This document shows, piece after piece, positions 38,601 through 47,954 of a stretch of 64,000 bases of DNA. Below the pieces are notes generated by a model. It was given only the letters and a program-made list of their open reading frames with translations, ran no database searches and was not told where the DNA came from. The translations under genes were made by a program, and so were the position numbers. Position 1 is the first letter of the stretch, and each line of letters begins with the position of its first letter. The stretch is from Opisthocomus hoazin. Its lineage: Eukaryota > Chordata > Aves > Opisthocomiformes > Opisthocomidae. The stretch lies in contig NC_134414.1 of NCBI RefSeq assembly GCF_030867145.1, positions 75,816,504 to 75,880,503 of the forward strand, read 5' to 3'.

Positions 38601-39270
38601 AAACAAAGTCTTCGGTAATCATTACAGTCCCACCACCTTCCTGTCACCTAATTTAAAGATTTCCAAGTAGGTCCCTATGGAGCTTAAACTTATTCTGAGA
38701 CATTAATATTAGACTGCTTATGCGAAGAGCAGCAAGCATCGTTAATTTATGTAGTCCTAAACATCACTGAAAAAATGGATCTACCATTAAAAATATTACT
38801 AATTAATTGCAAAGGAAACTGAGCCCTACTGCTTTCAGGACACAAGCACAGCATGCCTCTTAAAGAAGGCATTCAACAGCTAACTTTAAGTCAAGGAAGC
38901 CAAACTCTTTGGACTTTCTTCACACAAATCAGGGAGTGGAGAATTAAAGCCTCAGCACCCTGAATTTATGTGGCCCAATTTAAAAATAATTATGTCAATC
39001 TGTCCATTCCATCCCTAGTGCAACTTCAATCCATCAACAGGCATTCAGCACATCTTCAATATGAAGCAGATCTTCAATATGCTGAAGCAAAAACAAACCC
39101 CAAATCCACTGTTTGCCCTCAGTAACTCTGTTCTACTAGAGACACGCAACTCGTCTCCTGGAGTTTTTCTTTTTTTGAAATTGTAATTTCAACAATGTAT
39201 TTAACTTACCAGCACTGAACAAAGGTATCAGTAAAATGAGACAACCAATGACCAAAACCGTAGATGTCAT
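17258..39270 (-). CDS. IL1R1: IL1R1, interleukin-1 receptor type 1 (10 coding exons)
   Basis: Single-pass plasma membrane receptor for IL-1. With the co-receptor IL1RAP it recruits MyD88 through its TIR domain and activates NF-kB and MAPK signalling (family knowledge). Ten exons, each bounded by AG/GT with matching phases, join to 1677 nt or 558 residues plus stop, the usual avian/mammalian length. Approximate order: signal peptide 1-20, Ig1 21-161, Ig2 162-219, linker 220-241, Ig3 242-330, transmembrane 331-378, TIR 379-535, short tail. TIR box 1 is YDAYVLYP, the box 2 region is GRDDLPGE and box 3 is [10 protein letters not shown]. About nine N-glycosylation sequons lie in the ectodomain. 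The start is the ATG at 39268-39270, just inside an exon with acceptor ttctttgcag and followed by a typical signal peptide. No frameshift or stop was seen. Exons are listed separately. Confidence 0.95.
17635..19049 (-). other. IL1R1 intron before the last exon
   Basis: 1.4 kb of AT-rich intronic sequence without a recognised repeat or exon. Confidence 0.7.
19050..19214 (-). CDS. IL1R1: IL1R1 exon: TIR domain, 5' part
   Basis: 165 nt, phase 1 to phase 1, acceptor ccctctttag and donor GTAAGC. It encodes [18 protein letters not shown] (TIR box 1), [19 protein letters not shown] and GRDDLPGE (box 2 region). The damaged exon at 92-257 is its homologue. Confidence 0.96.
20250..20393 (-). CDS. IL1R1: IL1R1 exon: transmembrane segment
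   Basis: 144 nt, phase 1 to phase 1, acceptor ctactgcag and donor GTATGT. It encodes about 20 hydrophobic residues ([17 protein letters not shown]) followed by the basic juxtamembrane stretch [13 protein letters not shown], which is characteristic of IL-1 receptors, and GKK before TIR. Confidence 0.95.
20394..21995 (-). other. IL1R1 intron before the transmembrane exon
   Basis: 1.6 kb of intronic sequence. The only recognised structure is the 25-bp tandem duplication at 20537-20582. Confidence 0.7.
20537..20582. repeat. Tandem duplication with two octamer motifs
   Basis: A 25-bp unit beginning CATGTATGCAAATACTG is repeated once (second copy 21 bp). Each copy contains ATGCAAAT, the consensus octamer of POU/Oct factors. 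It lies about 150 bp from the acceptor of the IL1R1 transmembrane exon. Confidence 0.8.
21996..22141 (-). CDS. IL1R1: IL1R1 exon: Ig3, 3' part
   Basis: 146 nt, phase 2 to phase 1, acceptor taatgacag and donor GTAAGA. It encodes [12 protein letters not shown]...[13 protein letters not shown]...AYIKLERPG, with the second Ig3 cysteine and the membrane-proximal end. The frame stays open past the donor for 45 codons before a stop at 21856. Confidence 0.94.
22376..23125 (+). mobile_element. CR1 LINE, 5'-truncated
   Basis: C-terminal reverse transcriptase and 3' region of a CR1 with an internal deletion. The phrases GCCATCCAGAGGAACCTTGACAGG and CTCTACTCAGCACTGGTGAGG are CR1 hallmarks, and it ends CCTTCCAACCTAAGTGATCCTGTGA. 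Antisense in an IL1R1 intron. Confidence 0.85.
23126..25131 (-). other. IL1R1 intronic sequence between CR1 and Ig3 exon
   Basis: AT-rich intronic sequence. ORFs at 23898 and 24133 (+) show no recognisable family. No repeat identified. Confidence 0.6.
25132..25252 (-). CDS. IL1R1: IL1R1 exon: Ig3, 5' part
   Basis: 121 nt, phase 1 to phase 2, acceptor ttttttgtag and donor GTAAGT. It encodes [12 protein letters not shown], a core tryptophan in PFWQVNDED, and ends at REQFYE. This gives the first cysteine and the tryptophan of the third Ig domain. A 5.9-kb intron with the nested CR1/LTR block precedes it. Confidence 0.93.
25253..28019 (-). other. IL1R1 intronic sequence before the Ig3 exon
   Basis: Unique intronic sequence with no recognised exon, RNA or transposon. 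Confidence 0.6.
28784..29979 (+). mobile_element. Solo LTR (ERVL-like) inserted in a CR1
   Basis: Begins TGTCCTAGTTTTGGTTAAAA and ends CTAAACGGTGACA, the TG...CA ends of an avian LTR class I recall starting TGTCCTGGTTT and ending AAACCACGACA. The flanks AGGAC (28779-28783) and AGGGC (29980-29984) form a 5-bp target duplication with one mismatch. A second CR1 sits inside. No internal viral genes were seen. Confidence 0.75.
28880..29324 (+). mobile_element. Short CR1 nested in the LTR
   Basis: Starts GGCTACAAAGATGATGAGGG and ends with the CR1 tail CCATTCTGTGATTCTGTGAT. It is a 5'-truncated 445-bp copy, closely similar to the corresponding part of the copy at 33343-34345. It is the youngest layer of this block. 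Confidence 0.88.
30459..30690 (-). mobile_element. CR1 3'-end fragment
   Basis: Minus-oriented, diverged CR1 tail: CACAGAATCACAAAATAACTG, then TCTCTGGGCAGCCTG and GGGAAGAAGAGACTCCTT. About 230 bp, in an IL1R1 intron. Confidence 0.7.
30691..31181 (-). other. IL1R1 intronic sequence
   Basis: Unique AT-rich intronic sequence between the CR1 fragment and the linker exon; nothing recognised. Confidence 0.6.
31182..31247 (-). CDS. IL1R1: IL1R1 exon: Ig2-Ig3 linker
   Basis: 66 nt, phase 1 to phase 1, acceptor tctgttag and donor GTAAGT. It encodes a short hinge with the motif [13 protein letters not shown] that leads into the third Ig domain. It was too short to stand out as an ORF and was found by phase and splice context. 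Confidence 0.92.
31482..31812 (-). mobile_element. CR1 3'-end fragment
   Basis: Minus-oriented CR1 tail from TGAATCATAGAATCATGAAGG to TTCAGGTAGTTGTAGAGAG. It belongs to the same subfamily as the piece at 52826-53121, and differs from that of 33343-34345. Confidence 0.85.
31813..32814 (-). other. IL1R1 intronic sequence before the linker exon
   Basis: Intronic; short CA repeats near 32540. The 106-codon ORF at 32122-32442 (-) has no recognised family. Confidence 0.6.
32815..32989 (-). CDS. IL1R1: IL1R1 exon: Ig2, 3' part
   Basis: 175 nt, phase 0 to phase 1, acceptor atatatttag and donor GTGAGT. It begins ECKPGF and contains the Ig signature DRGNYTC followed by YMGKQYNVS. This is the second Ig domain, part of the ligand-contacting module in the family. 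The exon at 9081-9234 is a diverged relative. Confidence 0.94.
33343..34345 (+). mobile_element. CR1 LINE with intact 3' part of ORF2
   Basis: About 1.0-kb copy from [16 protein letters not shown] through the catalytic motif FADDTKLGG to the ORF2 stop at 34251, then the 3'UTR and a tail of three ATTCTGTG-like units. The 300 CR1 codons contain no stop, which points to a recent insertion. The frame continues upstream into unrelated intronic DNA (33097). The catalytic palm is incomplete, so no active enzyme is expected. Antisense in an IL1R1 intron. Confidence 0.93.
34346..35021 (-). other. IL1R1 intronic sequence
   Basis: Unique intronic sequence downstream of the CR1; no other feature recognised. 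Confidence 0.6.
35022..35211 (-). CDS. IL1R1: IL1R1 exon: Ig1 end / Ig2 start
   Basis: 190 nt, phase 2 to phase 0. The acceptor is tcattacag; a nearer AG would break the phase. The donor is AAG|GTATTG. It encodes SFNHSNQK...[12 protein letters not shown] and ends in PEVHWYK, the Ig2 strand with the core tryptophan. The join to the previous exon makes an Arg codon, as expected for the family. Confidence 0.93.
35212..37241 (-). other. IL1R1 intron between Ig1 exons
   Basis: 2.0 kb of intron. ORFs at 35317-35619, 36344-36625 and 36604-36933 (-) show no recognisable family or splice context. Confidence 0.6.
37242..37473 (-). CDS. IL1R1: IL1R1 exon: first Ig domain, 5' part
   Basis: 232 nt, phase 1 to phase 2, acceptor gtaatag and donor GTAAGG. 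It begins EECVICDYF and runs through a WYKNGS segment to the Ig signature DSGLYEC. It carries paired cysteines and the sequons NLT and NGS. The pattern matches the N-terminal Ig-like domain of IL-1 receptors. Confidence 0.95.
37474..39209 (-). other. IL1R1 intron after the signal-peptide exon
   Basis: 1.7 kb of AT-rich intron; no repeat or exon recognised. Confidence 0.65.
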
Positions 39271-39276
39271 CTTTTG
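39210..39276 (-). CDS. IL1R1: IL1R1 exon 2: start codon and signal peptide
   Basis: The exon starts after acceptor ttctttgcag at 39276. The ATG lies six bases in (39268-39270), and the donor GTAAGT follows 39210. It encodes [20 protein letters not shown], a hydrophobic secretion signal, and ends in phase 1. The frame is also open upstream with further ATGs (to 39381), but those fall on the intron side of the acceptor. The start inside the spliced exon is therefore preferred. An alternative acceptor (ctctccccaag, near 39382) would extend the N terminus. Confidence 0.9.
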
Positions 39277-42200
39277 CTGCAAAGAAGAATTTTTTTCCAT
39301 TAGTGTGGTAGGAATGTTCAAGTAGCACTGTCCTCTGCACCCTGCACTACTCCTTAAAAAATCAGGAGAAACATTAGTCATCTTGGGGAGAGAAAAAAAG
39401 AGTTTGGTAATCTAGCCCCAGCCTGTGAAGATTTCAACTCCACAAAAGGCTGCTCAGTTTTCAGCTTTCTACTGGAATTTTTCCAGATTTCTACTGGATT
39501 AACTCTTGCATAAAGTGTAATTTTCTTTTGCCAGCATAATTAAGCCCCCCCACCCACCCAAAACCCCTCTAGAATTAGACACGTTATGCTACCACACAGT
39601 GCTTTAAGCTATACTGTGTAATTTAGATACCAAGCTCAATTAAGCTACTTCTCTGTCCACATGTTTACGAGAGACACAATCGCAGAGATGTATGAGGTTT
39701 TGTTCTTCGAGCTGTTCTTGTACAGTTGAGGCAGCACTGCTTTTAAGAGCAGATGAACTTGTAGTTCTTTGCTGAAGAACAAGCACACTGTTAACTCCAC
39801 TGCGATCTAGCAGGCACTTAAATTGGCATCTGAAGTCCAACGTGTGTGGAAACCACAGCTAATATGAATTGCTGTGGTCAGACACAAAACAAAGTGTTCA
39901 AGAATTGTAGTTTCACTTCACACCTCAGGTCATCTTTGCAGTCTTCTCCAACAAAGACATGACTGAACAGACACCTACTGCCCTCATGGCCCACAGGTGG
40001 CTTCCACAAAACCTCTAAATCTTAACCAAGTACTGCTTCCCTCTCAGATGTACCTGCTTTGTCTTGACAAGATGTCATCAGAGCCCTTCCCAAGCTGTCT
40101 ACTGTCAGCAAGGCGACAAACACTTAACTACACTTTCCCTTCTGACAGCTCCTTGTAGGTAAAGGTCTGCATTTAGCTGTCTTTCCTCATTTCCTGACTA
40201 TTCTGCATGCTGCTCTCTCTCACTGTAAAGCAACCTGGCTTCCCATGCAGCAGTCCATTGCAAAACATTCATTGCACAGGTCCTAGTTAATATTTGCCTC
40301 CTACCCAGCTGTAAATGGCTGGAAGAAGAGATGGTATTCCCTGAAAAATACATGTGGCCTTGACTTACTTTTATATCCAATGTAGTTCACTTTAGTGACA
40401 AATAAGCCACACCAGCTCCTCCTTTTGAAACATTTCATACACAGAAGTGGCGGGGTAGTAGCAAGGGACACGCAGAGCCGAGTTTAACACTTTAATGTCA
40501 CTGCCTCCAAGTACGTACTTCTTCTGGACAGTTTATCTGACAAAGCACTCATGCCATGGTCTTTATTTAGTTGCCTTGTATGTGGTTTTCCTGTAACTTG
40601 CCAATGAGCTGATCATCATTCCTGAAGTTTCAGTTTACCTGTAAGGAGTGGAGAAGGGGGGTAGAGAAGGGGGAAAAGCGATTTTACAAAACACACCATT
40701 TGGACAGCAGCATACACATACAAAACCAAATTTTCTACAGACATCCAAAATGTAAAAGCAAGAGCATCCTCTGCCTACACCAGAGAGTTCACTTAAAACA
40801 AAAGAGTGACAACAAAACCTGCAGTAAAGCTTGACCAAGAATTCTAGCAAAGTCCTTTGGAAAATTAAGTTTCTGTCAAAAACAAGATAACATTACACAG
40901 GTGTCAAGCAAGCAACAAAACCAGACATAAGTAGTCACTTTGTAAGACAGATCTAACCACTAAAAGGAAACAAAGAATACTTAAATTTAGGGTGAGATAA
41001 GAATAACTAAGCAATCCAACAGGTTAAGCTTTACATTTTGCACCCATAACTTGTCTCCAGTCACAAGGGTGGATGTCTTACTAATATTGCATGCTAAAGC
41101 TCAACTTTAAAAAGTTTTATTTTTTCAAAATGCACACACACACACAAACTTCAAATATTGCAGTGGCAAAGCCTAAAAACTCTGGAAAGAATGGAAGAAA
41201 CCTCTAGATTTTGTAGCTGCAATACCTGAGTGTATGGAGCACTTCTATTCTGGTCAGTATGGTTTCAAGCGACCACACAAGGCTTTTGCATTCCTTCTTA
41301 AGCAGAATAAACAGAGAAATACTACCCAAAATCCACAAACGTGAAACAGAAAACCCTGTTTAAAAAGCAGATGTTTGTTCACGTACCTAACAATTTTAGC
41401 CTTGTAGTGCCTTCTCTCCCAGTTTCAGTAATATGAAATGTCCCTGCAATACAACCGCAGCAACTCAAAAATCTCACTTCTGTAGAGAGAATGCCAATTT
41501 CACTGATGACACTGCCTGCATACTTAGTTTGGACAATTCTTTCAGCTCAAAGCTTGCTGAGCTTAACGCAAAACTGTACATGAAGTCTTTTAAGAAATAA
41601 GGAACAAAAAACCCAAACCAAACAACTCCACACTACCAACGAATCATGCTTATGGTTTGAACTACTGAAAAAGAAAAGGTCTGACTTCAAAGTTATTTTC
41701 CTAGTATTTCTCTTCCCATAGTTCAAATACAACTTACTACTGCTCCTTCAAATTTCTAAAATTGTCATCTTGAAAATAGAAATACAGAACACGTGGACCT
41801 AATTTAAGATACTGACATTTTGTTCTGTGCAGGATGTCCATCTTCTCCAAACCTGCCCTTTTACTTGCCTTAGGCACACTGCCAACTTTAAATGCCATTA
41901 AGAACAGGTTTTAAAGACTTATTGTGTCCCTAAGTCTGCATGCAGCGGAATTAGCAAACTTGTCCTTCAGGAACCTGTGCAAAACACATACTGTATCTTT
42001 TGTTTTCCAAATTTTCTGTCTCCGTTTTTTAAAAGATTTTACTTGTAAATAATTTATAAATACATGGACATGACAGATCCTTGCAAAGGCCAACACAATG
42101 AAAGAAACCCAGTCAAGACAGTAGCATAGAAAGCATCTAAGCCCCTCAATCCTGTATCAGCATGTCACTGTTCATTTAAGTGGCTTTAAACACTGATCAC

Positions 42201-44842
42201 TGTCTACGGGGACTCATTACAGCAAGGGTGACCAACAGATCCTTAGCCTTTGAGCCAGAAAGAACACAGAAATTGTGATTCAAGGGCAACTCCATATCCT
42301 CTCTGCAAACAACATACTAGCATAGAGGTGTAAAGTGCCCCAATTTAGGGGCATACTTATATAAAAGAACTGCATTAACTTTTAAAGTAAAACTTTAAAA
42401 CAGTTTAATCGAAAGCAGGTTGTGGGGGATGGGGTGGAGAATCAAACCCATGTATAGTCACTTGCTCCCAGGTACAACTACCAAGATGAGATCTAACCCA
42501 CCGCAACAATTTACCGAGCACACACCTTGTTCCTTGCCGTACTGACTCCTACCAACAGGCCTCTTCAAGCTGCCCACCAGGGTCAAACCATGACAGCAAA
42601 GCAAGATAAAATTTCTAGCAGACTATACCTTGTTTCCAGTTTACCACGTCCCTGAGGTCCCAACTGGTCCCCTAGCTGACACGCTCAATACATAAACAAA
42701 ATGCAGCTGATCATTTTACAGTGGCATGCATGAACACTGAGTCACAAAACACGATGCACAAGCACCTTCTAGAAGGGGATCTCATTATCCACTGTGGTAT
42801 TCTGACACTGAAGTGATAACCACAAACCTTATTGCTTAAATGCCTCCTTTCCAGACAATCCTGCAAGATCCAGGACTACAGAAAAGTCATACCTGTAAGG
42901 AAAACCCACTATCCAAGACATTCTGATGAAGCTACACCAAAATGAAGTCACAGAAATAAAAGAATAATATCCACAGAGAGGACGGCAATGGTTGCATCTT
43001 TATAAGCTAAACTCCAGTTCAGTTTCGCGACAAATTATTACCTGCTCTAAATCTAGAATCTGAACAAAATGTTTGTTACAGGTACTGCCTGATCCTTCAC
43101 CAAAGCCCGAGCCAGGGAGCAAGGCGGGTATCTGTAGCTCTACATAACTGGCCACTGGCTGATTCCAGCACAGCGAAGAGCTACCTATCCACCCACTTCC
43201 ACCTCATGTCGAACTGAAGGTGACGAGAGCATCCAAACCACCTTGAAAGGAGCGATCCTATCAGTATTCAGATCAACTGAAAACAGCACCTCCTTTCGGC
43301 ATCAGCTGGAAGGAGCTCATTTTGCAGTCAGCGCTTGGAAGATTTCGATGTCATTCCAATTCCCGATACCTGTCAAAATAAAGTAATGCGGACTTTAACG
43401 TGGAAAATTTTTTATTTAAGTCCAAAGCACCTTATTACTTTTCCACTAACATTTTCAAAGTGCAGTTAAGAGTCATTTAAAAGGACCAGAAAGGCTCATG
43501 CAGATAAAAATGTATGTATCAAAAATACAGTGACACAAAGTATTAAAAAAATAATGTATTATTCCTGGGGGGGAATCAGTAATATTGTTTACCAAAAAAA
43601 ATAACGTAACGGGTATTTCTCAATTAAGGATTAATTTAAAATATCTGAATAGAGGATTCGGCATTTTAAACCAATTTTCATGCAAGAGTTTTATGCCAGT
43701 CTCTCAGCTTTTACACCACTCCAGTTTCGCAACCTATATGAAAGGCAAGCATGTTCATTTAGCAACTCCAGCCCATTTTCTGCGAAGCTGAGCACACAGA
43801 AACGGTCCAAGCCAAACAACCACGCAGCTGCCGAATTTATGAAAATATAGACCTCCGGCATTTTGCTCAAGTCCCTGATGAAAACTCTCCAAACTTAGGA
43901 GCTGCTGCTGGAAACAAGCCTGAGCCTTGACTGAGCTCGGTAGCTCTCCACGGACAGCTGGCTGCGGCCAAGCCGTGGCTTCACCGGCCGCTGCCCAGCG
44001 CCATCTCGGCTGCGCCCAGTGCGGGCCCGGCACCCTCCGAGCAGCTCCTCGCCAGGTCTGGCACAGGTCTTTCTGTGGGCATCTCTGCCACCCAAAGCCC
44101 TGCTCTTGTCATGGTACGAACAGCTAAAAAATAGCCCGCGCTGTGACCGGGGCTATGCAACCAGAGGTTTCTGCAGTGCGTTACCGGGCCAGGGAGATTT
44201 ACGCCAAGCTTTATCCGGCTTCCTCTTGCAGGCACTTTAAAACTCGGTGCAGCGCTCAGCACTCGTGAAAAGTTTCCATTTTTACAACCTACTTCCTACC
44301 TGGGTTTGTATAACACGACGCTCAACGAGGAAGCAGGCGCAAAGGCAAAATTAAAAACCCGCTCCCAAGGAGGCGAGGCGGTGCCGCCAGAGCCGGGAAA
44401 GCGGGGGCAGCGGGACCCGGCGAGCGCACGGCGCGCCGCAACCAGCGGCCTCAGCAACGCGTCCGAAACCAACAGAAACCCGGGCTTCTCGGTTCGGTTT
44501 CCCGGCCACCACCGGCACCCCGCGGCCTGCCCGCAGAGCAGCTGCTCCCCACCTCCGCCGACACCCGCGGACCCCCTGCCCGGCCTGCGGACCCCGGGCC
44601 GGAGGGGCCCTTCCGCCGCCGCCCGCTCCCCACGACCCGAGGCAAACGGGCCAGGGAGCGACGGGAGACAGGCGGGTAACGGACGGGACGGGACGCGACG
44701 GGACGGGACGGGACAGCCCAGCTCCCCCCTGCCACCGCCCTCCGCGTCACGCCGGCGGCTCTGGAAGCCGAGCCGAGCCCCGGGAAGGGGACAGCGAGGG
44801 AGCGAAGCGGTTGCCCGCTCGCCGCCCGCCGCCCGGCCTCAC
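39277..44842 (-). other. Putative IL1R1 intron 1
   Basis: Unique AT-rich sequence between the candidate first exon and the signal-peptide exon. I saw no convincing exon, RNA gene or CR1 copy in it, only short simple repeats such as CA repeats near 41141. An additional untranslated exon cannot be excluded. Confidence 0.5.
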
Positions 44843-45150
44843 CTCCGTCCGCTCGCCGCCACACACCGCGCCGCGCCGCGCCGCGCCGGCCGCCGCGGGC
44901 GGGGCGGTGGGCAGCAGGCCCCGCCCCCTGCCCCGCCCCGCCCCGCCCCTCCCGCTGCCCCTCGGCAGGCCCTGGCCGGGCTGGGCCCGGGGAGCGCGGG
45001 AGGAGGTCGGTGGCGAGGCCGGCACCCCACCGGCGAAGCGAGCGCGGGGGGCTGTCACTTCTGCCCGGTGTTTGCCGGAACGGAGATGGGAGCGCCTGGC
45101 GCGGTCAGCCGTCCCTTCCGCTGCGCCGGGGTATGGCTGCTTCGGGTCGA
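44300..45150. promoter_or_regulatory. CpG island promoter of IL1R1
   Basis: The only strongly GC- and CpG-rich stretch in the window. It has a dense run of GC boxes (CCCCGCCCC units, about 44920-44952), a CCGCG run near 44866-44888 and GGGAC-type pentamers near 44680-44715. It lies 5.6 kb upstream of the signal-peptide exon, in the position expected for an IL1R1 promoter. The long ORFs through it on both strands are what GC-rich DNA yields by chance and are not called as genes. Confidence 0.75.
44843..44960 (-). other. IL1R1: Candidate IL1R1 non-coding exon 1
   Basis: A strong minus-strand donor, GGAG|GTGAGG, ends at 44843 directly downstream of the GC-box cluster. Splicing to the acceptor at 39276 would give a short 5'UTR exon and a 5.6-kb first intron. 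The transcription start is not defined; 44960 is only an upper bound. Confidence 0.45.
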
Positions 45151-45199
45151 AGAACGGTTTCTTCCTTCAGGGTTCCGGTAGTGACTCTGTGTAGTTCCC

Positions 45200-47954
45200 G
45201 TTCGTTAGCCTGACGGTGGAATGAAGCGTGTGCAGACACAGACATGCAAACCGTCAAGGCAGGGAGAAGCTTCCCTGGAATGGTTTCCTTGCCCATAGTT
45301 TTCACTTCAGTGGCTTTTCCGCCTCGAGTCTGCCCTCGCCGCCTCCGTTTTGGTTCCCACAGGCTCACTTTCCGTCCCTCCTCAGAGCCGCGGCTGCAGG
45401 GTACCTCGAGTGACTGCTTATCCCTAGCTCTGCTGTGATTCAAGATCCACACGCATTGACTTTATTCACATTCCAGTCCAAGCAGACATACACTTTAGCA
45501 CGAATTATGAAAACATAATGTAAGAAGCAGCTTCTCCTTGGGGTCTGAACGATTCCCAAAAAAATGTGAAAGAACTGTCAGCTCGGTAAGGGTTTGGAAA
45601 AATGTGGGAAGGCGTGTTTTGACTTACTAAATGGCAGAGATCCTCTGTTCCAGACTCACAGAGCCATTACTCTTTCCCCAGTGGAAGCTGGGGGGTTTTT
45701 GGGTAGAAGAGCTAGTTTGCTTCCCTCTTGGTTTTATTAACATTAATTACAGGAAAGGAGGGATTCTCATAATGGCCTTCTTCTGTGTTGGCAATGTCGG
45801 GATGAAGAGCTGGCTTGAGCCATGGAGCCCTCAGACAGGAAAGCAGTGAAATATTTACTACTTACCCAATGATATAAAGGGAAAGAAAACCCTTTAGGAG
45901 CTGGATGGGTAAATTTCTGTTCCTGTTGCTGCGTGTGATTATAAGCTTTTGCAAGCTCTGTTTTACCTGCGCAGAATGCTTTTACCTGCTTTTTGCCCTC
46001 GCTGTTTTTGAGTCAAGGTGACTGCCTAAATTGGAGGAACTTCGTAGGCCATAGCAATCTTAAGAACAAAGATACTGGAGTGCTCGAAGTGTTTACCTGC
46101 CCAATACTTTGTTCCACAATATCCAAAGGATAACAGCAATGCTTCCAGTTAAGCTGCAGAAAGTTTGAAAGCTGGTGACGCAGGGGGGCTCAGAGAAAGG
46201 AGTGTCTCCCAGTAGCTAGCAATGACCAGGACAGCTCTCCACCACGTAGCAAGAGAATAGGGAACATGCCAGAAACACACCGGTCTCTGGAACCGGTAAG
46301 GAAGAGTAACACTTACGTATTGGGTGTATATAATACTTGATAAGGGATGAAGATAAAATGGTCATCTGTAGAATCTGGCACACATCACTTTCCATAATTC
46401 TGATATCCCGTATCTGTCATGACCACACTTTTAGAGCAAAAATGCAGAGTACTCTCTGGCTCTCATTTTAGAGAAACAAAAAGTACACTTCCAAAAGAAC
46501 GCACGCAAGCGTCAGCACTGCCAAATTGTGATTCAGGAGCAAAGTATGCATTTTTCTCGGAGCAGAGAATGTTTCCTAGAGTTTCCTGAGAGTGTTATGA
46601 ATGAAATGGTCGTGAAACATCTAGTAAGACTCCAGTTAGAGAGGAGTACTTTTGCGATTTTCCGTTCTTTTTCCGCTGTAGAGCTGTTTTCCCAAGCGAG
46701 TTTTCCAGCCCAACCTGTTACCTCAATTACACAGTCAACTGTGTGAGTGTACCTAGGCGCCGAGTTCACACGTAGTTGGGAAAAGCCTGTCATAGCTTCC
46801 AGCTGCACGCCTCTGAGGCATGTTTCAGGGCTCAAACCTCTGGGCCGATGCCAGGCTGCTGCTAGTGAGACTGCATTGTTCAGAAATCAGTCAGCACCAA
46901 GGGGCCAGACAGAGCCTGCGTCCTTTGGTATCCTGGAGTAACTGGCCAGGGTGAACTTCAGAGCAACACAGTAAGTGGTTCCAGCTGGCCCCGAGAGGTA
47001 TGGCTCTTGACACATCGATCAGTGCTGTTGGAAGTGATGACTATGTCATGCTAGTTAATTTAAAGGCAGTCTGGTAGTTCCACTGAAGTTCTCCACAGAG
47101 CTCTTTGGCCTTGTAGTTTAATATAGGTTAATATAGAAAGCAAGCAAGAAATACAAATTTATGCCAGAGAGCCTATTCATACTGAGTTAAATCTTGCTAC
47201 ACCTTCCTGCAGCACCAAAAGCTATAGATCCTTGAAAACACAAACCAGTTCTGGGTCTGCTACAGTCTGAACACACCTGTTTTAGAACAATAGAGCTTGT
47301 GCCCGCCAAGATCCTCATTCCAGAAAATCTTAATGCCAGGGTGGTTGTTTTTCTGGTCAGCCAATTCCAAAGTCTAAATCAAAACCGAGTAGGTACGCAT
47401 CCTACTAGACCCTTTCCCTTAATGCTCTCTTGTACAAAGCTCTCTTCTTGGAGAGGATGGGGTAGAATAAAGACACAGATGTTACGATGCACTCATAATA
47501 ATGCTTTTAGTGTTACTCCTTCAAAGGCATGTCAGACCTATTTTGTACACGTGGCAGTAACCTGAAACATGTTTTCATGTATTGAAGCTTGTTCAGACAC
47601 ACTGTCCAGCATTTCCACACAAAAGAGAGAGAGTTCATATTTGATCATGTATGTTTATCTGCACTTAAAGCAAATTTATACTGGATAGAGCAACTGATCT
47701 CAAATTGACATTTTAAGTAAGTGAAAAACCTGAACATACCAGTTATCACGAAAGACAGCTTTCACAACTGGAATCTCATTTAAAATAAAAATAGATGTTT
47801 AATTTGTTTTTTTTAAAAGCTAGAAGATCTTTCATCAGTTCTATGTGTTTTGATGTGCAACTGCAGCTTCAGTGGAGGAAGTGTCTGCAGTTATGTCCCT
47901 GTCACAGCAACACGTAACCAGGAACACATGCTAGAAGCACCTTTCTCCTCCTGT
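45200..47954. other. Region upstream of the IL1R1 promoter
   Basis: No gene or transposon recognised. In mammals IL1R2 lies upstream of IL1R1, but none of the short ORFs here resembles an Ig or transmembrane exon of IL1R2. Confidence 0.45.

Noticed and set aside
44306..45194. Several long GC-rich ORFs on both strands, up to 291 codons
   Set aside because: They are Pro/Arg/Gly/Ala-rich, overlap on opposite strands and lie in a CpG island, where stop codons are rare by composition.
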